Origin: an uncultured Peptococcaceae bacterium
Lineage (GTDB): Bacteria > Bacillota > Peptococcia > Peptococcales > Peptococcaceae
NCBI GenBank assembly: GCA_902462325.1
Contig: CABQBF010000141.1
Location: 1-6,701, forward strand
Length of the DNA: 6,701 nt
Direction of reading: 5' to 3'
Shown one piece after another: positions 1-5,141 of the stretch. The notes under the pieces were generated by a model. That model saw only the letters and a program-made list of their open reading frames with translations. It did no database searches and was not told where the DNA came from. A program made the translations under genes and the position numbers. Positions within the stretch are counted from its first letter, which is position 1. Each line of letters starts with the position of its first letter.

Positions 1-14
1 TACACGTTTCATGA

Positions 15-731
15 CGCATTGGTGCCTTTCGCAGAAAGGCGGAAAATAATAATGATTTTGGAGATGAACCAAAAGGCGAATCTGAAAGTTCAAAAACAGA
101 AACCTATACCACTTCGTTGACTATTCATAAAGTAGATGGTGATGGTGAGCCTTTGGCAGGTGCAAAATTTAGAATTACTGGTGATGGCGTTAACAAGGTC
201 GTTACAACTGGTGATGTTTTTGTAGAAGATGAAACTGGTGCTTATTGGAAATTAACAGATGGCACTTATACAACAACTAATCCTGCTACAGAGGGTATTG
301 ATCAGGATAAATATGACTCCACAGATATTAAATATACCAAAAGAACAGTTACAGAAACTATTGAAAAAAGTGAAACTACGAATGTTGAGGCCTATGTAGA
401 TGAAAACGGTAAACTAACGTTTGCAGGCTTAGGGGAAGGAACCTACACCATTTCTGAAATTGTCACTCCAGATGGCTATAACAGCATTCCTGATTTTGAT
501 ATAACGATTTCTTTCAATGCCACTGAAAAAACATTCTCTGCAACAAGTTCAAATGGTAGTGTTACTGACAACGGAAATCTGCTTTCCATGAATGTAGTCA
601 ACCAAACCGGTTCTGTTCTTCCTTCCACTGGTGGCATCGGTACTACCATCTTCTATGCCGTTGGCGGTGTATTGGTAGTGGGCGCTGGTGTACTGCTGAT
701 TACCAGAAAACGCATGAGCGTGGAAAAATAA
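15..731 (+). pseudogene. C-terminal fragment of an LPSTG-anchored isopeptide-forming pilin, 5' end lost or frameshifted
   Basis: This is the last part of a sortase-processed pilin. Numbering from a TTG at 117, it has one SpaA/Cna-B-like domain whose first strand is TIHKVD (K5), a 'GEGTYTISE' strand (E114) and a last strand ending VVN (N162). This is the usual Lys-Glu-Asn set for an internal isopeptide bond. Then come LPSTG (168-172), a hydrophobic segment (about 178-195) and the basic tail RKR. The coding pattern clearly extends upstream of 117 (NDFGDEPKGE..., a typical inter-domain linker), so TTG 117 is not a real start, and no ribosome binding site precedes it. No ATG or GTG lies in frame between the TGA at 12-14 and 117. 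Without a signal peptide the product cannot be exported or anchored. The fragment is visibly AT-rich compared with the sortase cassette downstream. An assembly or sequencing error in the first 50 bases is an alternative to a true pseudogene. Confidence 0.8.
24..40. repeat. Perfect 7-bp palindromic hairpin at the pilin break
   Basis: GCCTTTC, a 3-base loop (GCA), then GAAAGGC. It lies where the pilin reading frame appears to change: the first codons read well in frame 1 (YTFHDAL, pilin-like), while the linker from about position 45 reads in frame 3. It could be a rearrangement scar or an assembly artefact. Confidence 0.5.
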
Positions 732-775
732 GTCAGTATCAAAACGGTTCTCCTAATAAACACATAACATAAACA

Positions 776-808
776 GCGGGTGGATAGGCCGTAGGCTTGT
801 CCGTCCGC
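776..808 (+). other. 15-bp RNA-type hairpin downstream of the pilin fragment
   Basis: Arms 776-790 and 794-808 enclose a 3-base loop (GTA). All 15 positions pair if G-U is allowed. Four of the pairs are G-U when read as + strand RNA and would be A-C mismatches on the - strand, so the structure suits a + strand transcript. It starts 45 bases after the pilin stop. No T-run follows, so it is not a canonical intrinsic terminator. It could protect the 3' end of the message or be part of a mobile-element remnant. Confidence 0.5.
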
Positions 809-928
809 AGTACATAGAGGCTTGTGAAGGGTTTGCAAAAAAATTCCTGCGTCTTTGGTTATGTCTTTTCCACAAAGCCGCTTTGCCGTTTTATCGCCCT
901 GCGTCTAATACCAAAAGGAAGATTCTGC

Positions 929-991
929 ATGGACCACACGCCTAAAATACGCTTTTTGTGCCAATGGCAGGCGTTCAGAATGGCGGTATGA
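929..991 (+). CDS. Possible 20-codon micro-ORF, unknown
   Basis: An ATG at 929 follows AAGGAAG (915-921) at a 7-base spacing and encodes a 20-residue peptide beginning MDHTPKIRFLCQWQ. Its TGA (989-991) overlaps the ATG of the next small ORF (988-990), a translational-coupling arrangement. A shorter ORF without a good ribosome binding site (861-908, 15 codons, MSFPQSRF...) lies just upstream. I do not recognise the peptide. It may be the remains of a mobile element rather than a working gene, or chance. Confidence 0.2.
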   Translation: MDHTPKIRFLCQWQAFRMAV

Positions 992-1074
992 GCAAAAACA
1001 AAAGAGAAACGGCTGTAAACCTATTGGTTGAGCAGAAAACCAGCATTTCGGCTGCATTTTGTCCCCCCTATTAG
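988..1074 (+). CDS. Possible 28-codon micro-ORF overlapping the previous one, unknown
   Basis: The start codon overlaps the stop of the 20-codon ORF (ATGA). The 28-residue product begins MSKNKRETAVNLLVEQ and ends FCPPY. The start is basic and polar and there is no membrane segment or secretion signal. There is no independent strong ribosome binding site, so translation would depend on coupling. I do not recognise a family, and the ORF could be chance. Confidence 0.2.
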   Translation: MSKNKRETAVNLLVEQKTSISAAFCPPY

Positions 1075-1120
1075 AGCGCAAAATACAGAAAACGCTGGCA
1101 AAAGCAGAAAATCATAATTA

Positions 1121-1290
1121 GCCGGTCTTGTCATGCTGAGCTTGTCGAAGCATCTTCCGCGGGACAGAACCGCCTTGTCACCCTGAGTTTGTCGAAGGGT
1201 CTTCTGAGGAATAAAACAGGGAAGAAGGTCCTTCGCTTCGCTCAGGATGACAGAGTGAAGCGCTCGGGATGACAGAACATGTCACTCTGA
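1121..1290. repeat. Dispersed-repeat array, long copy A
   Basis: The block starts GCCGGTCTTGTCATGCTGAG and is repeated from 1291. It is built from units of the type CTTGTCA(C/T)...CTGAGCTTGTCGAAG(C/G)(A/G)TCTTC. The left part (from 1176, TGTCACCCTGAG) and the right part (to 1252, CTCAGGATGACA) are imperfect inverted copies of one another, so the block can fold into a long hairpin. This is the well-known kind of intergenic 'GTCATTCTGAGCGAAGCGAAG' repeat seen in many bacterial genomes. The function is unknown, and no convincing coding frame crosses it. Confidence 0.85.
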
Positions 1291-1511
1291 GCCGGTCTTG
1301 TCATGCTGAGCTTGTCGAAACATCTTCCGCGGGACAGAACCGCCTTGTCACCCCGAGCTTGCCGAAGCATCTTCCGTGGGACAGAACAGCCTTGTCACCC
1401 CGAGCTTGTCGAAGGGTCTTCTGAGGAATAAAACAGGGAAGAAGGTCCTTCGCTTCGCTCAGGATGACAGAGTGAAGTACTCAGGATGACAGAGTGGAGT
1501 ACTCAGGATGA
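1291..1511. repeat. Dispersed-repeat array, long copy B with an extra unit and a 22-bp tandem tail
   Basis: It repeats copy A nearly base for base but contains one additional 47-bp unit: the shared CTTCTGAGGAATAAAACAGG segment is 80 bases into copy A and 127 bases into copy B. At the 3' end a 22-bp unit starting CTCAGGATGACAGAGTG is tandemly repeated about 2.5 times (1458-1479, 1480-1501, 1502-1511). The difference in unit number is the usual result of slippage or unequal recombination. The array ends about 70 bases before the class C sortase start. Confidence 0.85.
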
Positions 1512-1583
1512 TAAAAAAGAATAAAACCGGTATGACAGCCAAAAACGAAACGCAATAAAAATAAAAAGGAGGCCCCAACCCCA

Positions 1584-2396
1584 ATGAACCGAAACAAAGC
1601 AAATATCGTCTTAATCGCTGTATTTGTGGTGGGGCTGGCACTGCTCCTGTATCCGTCGGTCAGCGATTACTGGAATTCCTTCCACCAGTCCCGAGCTATT
1701 ATGAATTATGCGGAGCACGTGGCTGCCCTGGATACTGCCGAATACGAAAAAATCTGGGCAGAGGCGCAGGCTTATAACCAAACCTTGCTGGGCAAGAGCA
1801 ACCGCTATACGTTAACCGAAGCCGAGCAGGCGGTGTATGAAAGTAAGCTGGCGGTGTCCTCCGATGAGGTTATGGGCTATATCAATATTCCCAGCATCAA
1901 ATGCACGCTGCCCATCTATCACGGGATAGAGGAGGGCACACTGCAGTCGGGCGTAGGCCATATTCCTGGCACTTCGCTGCCGGTGGGCGGCCCTAGCACC
2001 CACTGTGTGCTGTCCGGCCATCGGGGGTTGCCGTCGGCCAAGCTGTTCACCAATCTGGACCAACTGGTGGAGGGCGATTTGTTTATGCTGCAGGTGCTGG
2101 ATGAAACGCTCACCTATGAAGTGGATCAGATTTTGATTGTGGAGCCGGAGCAGATGAGCGCCCTGGCCATCGAAGAAGGGCAGGATTACTGCACGTTGGT
2201 CACCTGCACGCCTTACGGCATCAATACGCACCGTTTGCTGGTGCGGGGCCATCGGGTAGAAAATCTGTCCGATGGGGATATCCGCGTTACAGCCGACGCT
2301 TTGCAGATGGACCCAGTGCTGGTAGCGCCGCTGGTGGCAGCGCCCATTTTACTGCTGCTGCTGATTTGGCTGCTGGTACACTATCGCAAGAAGTAA
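1584..2396 (+). CDS. Class C sortase (pilin polymerase)
   Basis: This is a membrane-bound transpeptidase that cleaves LPxTG-type signals and joins pilin subunits through a lysine of the next subunit. Of 270 residues, an N-terminal membrane anchor spans about 7-25. A lid/linker region of about 35-95 includes AYNQTLLGK and YESKLAVS. The catalytic barrel starts at VMGYINIPSI (about 96-105). The active-site residues are H146 in LSGHRGLPSAKLF, C208 in TLVTCTPYG and R217 in THRLLVRGH. A second hydrophobic anchor (about 246-267) and basic end HYRKK are typical of class C and absent from classes A and B. The ATG at 1584 is set by AGGAGG at 1567-1572 (11-base spacing). The usual DP-aromatic lid motif is not visible. 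It is the first gene of a cassette with the LPQTG pilin and a second sortase. The class assignment is firm; the exact substrate is inferred from context. Confidence 0.93.
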   Translation: MNRNKANIVLIAVFVVGLALLLYPSVSDYWNSFHQSRAIMNYAEHVAALDTAEYEKIWAEAQAYNQTLLGKSNRYTLTEAEQAVYESKLAVSSDEVMGYINIPSIKCTLPIYHGIEEGTLQSGVGHIPGTSLPVGGPSTHCVLSGHRGLPSAKLFTNLDQLVEGDLFMLQVLDETLTYEVDQILIVEPEQMSALAIEEGQDYCTLVTCTPYGINTHRLLVRGHRVENLSDGDIRVTADALQMDPVLVAPLVAAPILLLLLIWLLVHYRKK

Positions 2397-2450
2397 CGTA
2401 GCCATTGTCTAATCAAGGCAATACAATTATCTTAAAGGAGGAAAGACTCC

Positions 2451-3575
2451 ATGAAATCCAAACTTACTCAAGAAATCATAAGCCTGCTTTGCCTTTGCTT
2501 GCTGTTTACCACCTGTTGTGGCGGCGCTGCGGCGGCAGACGCCATTGATTTAGACCAATCCGCCTCTTTACAGCTCCAGTATCAGGTAGGGCAGGCGCGC
2601 GCTGCCAACGTAGGCTTCCAAATTTATCAGGTGGCCCAGGTGTCCCAAAGCCTGCGCTTTACCTTAACTGGCGAGTTTGCCGATTATGCAGTATCGCTGG
2701 ATAAGCTGGACAGCGACGGCTGGCGGGATGCAGCCCAAACCTTGGCCGCCTATGCTGCGGCAGACCAGTTGACTCCGGTTCAGCAGGGCGTGACCGATCA
2801 AAACGGCAAGCTGACGTTTTCCGACTTACCGGTGGGTCTGTATCTGGTGGTGGGGCAGAAGCACAGTCTAAACGGCAGTACCTATCTGCCAGCGCCCTTT
2901 TTGCTTTGTCTGCCCAATCTGGATGAAACCCAGAGCTGGGACTATCACCCTGTTGTGGCGCCCAAATACAGTCAGCTAACATCGCCGGGCGACGGGCCGT
3001 CGGGCTCCGATACTGTGGAACGGGAAGTGGTGAAGGTGTGGTCTGATGGCGGCAATACCGCTAACCGGCCTCAGGCTGTCACTGTACAGCTATTGCGGGA
3101 TGGAGAAGTGTATGATACCGTTACGCTGACCGCCGCCGATAACTGGCGGTGCCATTGGAGCGAGCTGTCTGCCGATTTTATTTGGCAGGTGGTAGAGCGC
3201 AATGTGCCCGACGGCTACACCGTGCGCTGCGCTTTAGAAGGCAGCACCTTTGTGATGACCAACTCGGCTTCCCCAGATGGCGCCACGCCCACCAATCCCG
3301 ACGACCCCAATCAGCCTTCGAAGCCAGCAACGCCGCCGGAGGAACTGATAGACGAGGACGAGGTGCCAAAGGGCGCGCCGGACTTGCCCGATGATGGCAC
3401 ACCAGATAGTAGCGTTGAGGACGATTATATTCTGATACCGCCGGTAGAAGTGCCGCTGGCTTCGCTGCCCCAAACCGGACAACTGTGGTGGCCTGTGCCT
3501 TTGTTGGCAGTGGCAGGACTGGCCTTGTTCTTGCTGGGCTGGGTAAAACAGCAAAAGAGCCAAAGGAGTCATTGA
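2451..3575 (+). CDS. LPQTG-anchored pilin with a Cna-B domain
   Basis: A secreted, sortase-anchored pilus subunit of 374 residues. The signal peptide is about 1-29 (hydrophobic core ISLLCLCLLF, AAAA before the likely cut). The N-terminal pilin-type domain, about 33-172, contains GVTDQNGKLTFSDLPVGLY and ends SWDYHPVVAPK. A Cna-B-like domain covers about 190-272. K195 (VVKVW), E249 (QVVER) and N271 (VMTN) fit the Lys-Glu-Asn isopeptide triad. A Pro/Asp/Glu-rich stalk (about 273-335), LPQTG (339-343), a membrane segment (about 346-364) and a basic tail follow. W163...P171-K172 resembles a degenerate pilin motif (WxxxVxVYPK), so K172 may be the lysine used for polymerisation. The start is set by AAAGGAGG at 2434-2441, 9 bases upstream, and lies 54 bases after the sortase C stop. 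It may be the backbone or a minor subunit; the size and two-domain layout allow either. Confidence 0.9.
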   Translation: MKSKLTQEIISLLCLCLLFTTCCGGAAAADAIDLDQSASLQLQYQVGQARAANVGFQIYQVAQVSQSLRFTLTGEFADYAVSLDKLDSDGWRDAAQTLAAYAAADQLTPVQQGVTDQNGKLTFSDLPVGLYLVVGQKHSLNGSTYLPAPFLLCLPNLDETQSWDYHPVVAPKYSQLTSPGDGPSGSDTVEREVVKVWSDGGNTANRPQAVTVQLLRDGEVYDTVTLTAADNWRCHWSELSADFIWQVVERNVPDGYTVRCALEGSTFVMTNSASPDGATPTNPDDPNQPSKPATPPEELIDEDEVPKGAPDLPDDGTPDSSVEDDYILIPPVEVPLASLPQTGQLWWPVPLLAVAGLALFLLGWVKQQKSQRSH

Positions 3576-3576
3576 T

Positions 3577-4182
3577 ATGGTGCGGAAGGAAGGCAATTTA
3601 TGGATGTTATTGGGGCTGCTGCTGCTTGCAGCGGCCCTTTGTCTGACCAGTTATAATCTGTGGGAAGAATATCAGGCTGAAAAATCGGCCCGCCAGGTGC
3701 TCAGCCAAATGGAGGCCCAATTGCCAGAGCCAGCTGCGCTGCCCGCTTATCTGGTGGCTCCGGAGATGGAAATGCCCATTCTGATCATAGACGGTCACGA
3801 GTATATCGGCTATTTGTATATTCCCAGTCTGGACTTATCCTTGCCGGTGATGAGCCAGTGGAGCTATCCCGATCTGAAGCTGGCGCCTTGCCGTTACAGC
3901 GGTTCGGCCTATCTGGATAATCTGATTATCGCCGGTCATAATTATAAAAAGCAGTTCGGCGTGCTGAAAAACTTGCAGCTTGGCGATAAGATTGTTTTTA
4001 CCGATATGGACAGAAACAGCTTCATCTATGCCGTATCGGAGATTTTGGTATTGGAGCCAACCGCCGTAGAAGAACTGCAAGCCGGAGATTGGGATTTGAC
4101 GCTCTTTACCTGCACACCGGGCGGACAAAGCCGCGTTACCGTGCGCTGCGTGAAGCAAATGGAACGCGTGCCAGCCCTGTAG
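3577..4182 (+). CDS. Sortase, second enzyme of the pilus cassette (subclass uncertain)
   Basis: A membrane-anchored cysteine transpeptidase of 201 residues. It has one N-terminal membrane segment (about 9-25), a linker, and the sortase barrel from about 77 (YIGYLYIPSLDLSLPVM). The active site is H121 in LIIAGHNYKKQFG, C179 in LTLFTCTPGG and R186 in QSRVTVRC. There is no C-terminal membrane helix, so it is not class C; the H and C regions resemble class B/D-like clostridial sortases, and I do not assign a class. AAAGGAG (3562-3568) lies inside the end of the pilin gene and the ATG at 3577 comes one base after the pilin TGA (3573-3575), so translation is probably coupled. It probably anchors the fibre to the peptidoglycan or adds a tip or base subunit (inference). 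Confidence 0.9.
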   Translation: MVRKEGNLWMLLGLLLLAAALCLTSYNLWEEYQAEKSARQVLSQMEAQLPEPAALPAYLVAPEMEMPILIIDGHEYIGYLYIPSLDLSLPVMSQWSYPDLKLAPCRYSGSAYLDNLIIAGHNYKKQFGVLKNLQLGDKIVFTDMDRNSFIYAVSEILVLEPTAVEELQAGDWDLTLFTCTPGGQSRVTVRCVKQMERVPAL

Positions 4183-4325
4183 TGGGATGTCGTTGCGCTG
4201 ACTGTGCAGAAAGTGTATCCTGTATGAGCATAGCACGCTTTTCCGTCATGTTGAGTGCCAAAACAGAAGCGAGTGCGGCATCCTGTTGAGCAGAATGGAA
4301 TGAAGACCGGCGAAAAAGCGTAAAA

Positions 4326-4360
4326 AGAGCTGTCCTGCCGCTTACAAGCAGAACAGCCCT
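4326..4360 (-). terminator. Hairpin with T-run on the - strand
   Basis: Arms 4326-4338 and 4348-4360 form 11 of 13 pairs around a 9-base loop. Read on the - strand, the second arm is followed directly by CTTTTTAC, the form of an intrinsic terminator. On the + strand the following bases (GAGATTTCTTTC) are a poorer tail. It may stop leftward read-through into the pilus cassette, or weakly end the cassette transcript in the + direction. No - strand gene is recognised directly upstream of it. Confidence 0.5.
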
Positions 4361-4493
4361 GAGATTTCTTTCAAAGCAAATATTTCCAAATCCCTTGACA
4401 CAGCGGCGCAGAAAAGCGCGCCAGCAAACCATGATGTTAAACTATAATTATTATATGAGCTGCCGTATGGCATTGCTCAGGGGGTTTTAACTG

Positions 4494-4540
4494 GAGGACT
4501 AGCGGGTCATTGGTGGATGACGCTAGTCCTCGTTTTATTT
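4494..4540 (+). terminator. Intrinsic terminator
   Basis: A perfect 11-bp stem, GAGGACTAGCG (4494-4504) with CGCTAGTCCTC (4521-4531), is followed by GTTTTATTT. The 16-base loop contains a further TCAT/ATGA pairing (4507-4510 with 4517-4520). It lies 312 bases after the second sortase stop, so it ends either the pilus transcript or a separate short RNA starting near 4450. Confidence 0.75.
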
Positions 4541-4920
4541 CCTCTTGCTGTGCGTTTTACGCGAGGAACGTATATGTTGATGCCAATCTTTCACCAGACA
4601 AACTACAATCTGGATACTGGACAGACACAAAAAGACGGTATAGACTTGCTATTTTTCTGCCTGACGTCGTTGTTTGCAAATTTGCTTGCTCGCCTACCCT
4701 CAGTATGCCACGCTGCACAAATTTGCAAGCCGCCTAGTCAGTCAAAAAAATATCTGCGCCCTCCACGCCGGAAAAATATTTTCTCTACCTTCAAGAAAAT
4801 TCTTTCGACAGATAGCGACATGCTATAGAAAACAACAGCACTAGTCGCTTGAACTGGATGATATGGACGGATAGAATAAATTGCTTTGGTTATTATTGAG
4901 ATGCTTTACTGGGCTGGGAT
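4541..4920. other. Intergenic stretch with no supportable gene
   Basis: The only notable structures are an 11-bp inverted repeat, TTGCAAATTTG (4674-4684) with CAAATTTGCAA (4718-4728), and short AT-rich palindromes near 4770-4810. An open + strand frame (ATG 4574 to TAG 4828, with GAGGA at 4563-4567) exists. Its product has a Cys, Arg and Lys-rich mix without any domain, and I do not accept it as a gene. A decayed or dispersed non-coding element is the better guess. Confidence 0.4.
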
Positions 4921-4997
4921 CGTCATCTTGAGCGAACCGAAGTGGATCGAAGGAGCTTCTGTTCATTTTTAGGCTTTAGAAGATGCTTCGATGCCCG
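4921..4997. repeat. Diverged copy of the dispersed repeat
   Basis: CGTCATCTTGAGCGAACCGAAG, followed by ATCGAAGGAGCTTC, is the same repeat type as the array at 1121-1511. AGAAGATGCTTCGATGCCCGA just downstream (about 4979-4999) reads as an inverted copy of the same element. Together they form an imperfect hairpin between the pilus cassette and the maturase terminator. Confidence 0.6.
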
Positions 4998-5069
4998 AAG
5001 AATGTTTAAAGCACGTTCTTCTGTGTGAATGGTGGGATATTCAGCATGATAAATAAATTTTTTAACCAC

Positions 5070-5132
5070 AAAAAGGTGCTGTTGGATAGATGTTTGATAT
5101 GAAAAGAAACATCTATCCAACAGCACCTTTTT
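5070..5132 (-). terminator. Strong terminator after scfB, perfect 26-bp inverted repeat
   Basis: Arms 5070-5095 and 5107-5132 are perfectly complementary over 26 bases (core GGTGCTGTTGGATAGATG) with an 11-base loop. Each arm starts or ends with five A or T, so in either direction the hairpin is followed by a T-run. It begins 9 bases after the scfB stop on the - strand and would end that transcript. It is symmetric and could also stop + strand read-through. Confidence 0.85.
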
Positions 5133-5141
5133 GATGGGCGG

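Noticed and set aside
1121..1511. CRISPR array
   Set aside because: The repeats are long, imperfect, partly inverted and adjacent to one another, without regular unique spacers.
1812..2252. Long open frame opposite the class C sortase
   Set aside because: It lies wholly inside a gene with clear catalytic residues, and its translation has no recognisable fold.
2470..2520. Lipobox in the pilin signal peptide (FTTC)
   Set aside because: The residue before the Cys is Thr rather than Gly, Ala or Ser, and an AAAA cut site follows. The protein also has a sortase signal.
4136..4432. - strand open frame of 98 codons after the second sortase
   Set aside because: It overlaps the sortase end and the 4326-4360 hairpin, has no ribosome binding site of note, and resembles no family.
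4395..4448. Promoter made of TTGACA (4395-4400) and TATAAT (4443-4448)
   Set aside because: The two boxes are 42 bases apart, far beyond the 16-18 base spacing needed.
4574..4828. Open + strand frame of 84 codons (or 103 from an earlier ATG) with a GAGGA upstream
   Set aside because: The product is a mix of Cys, Arg and Lys-rich stretches with no domain, signal or membrane pattern, and it overlaps an inverted repeat and AT-rich palindromes. It looks like non-coding DNA.
4923..5126. - strand open frame of 67 codons downstream of scfB
   Set aside because: It starts within the perfect 26-bp terminator and runs into the dispersed repeat. It also has too few cysteines to be a SCIFF peptide.
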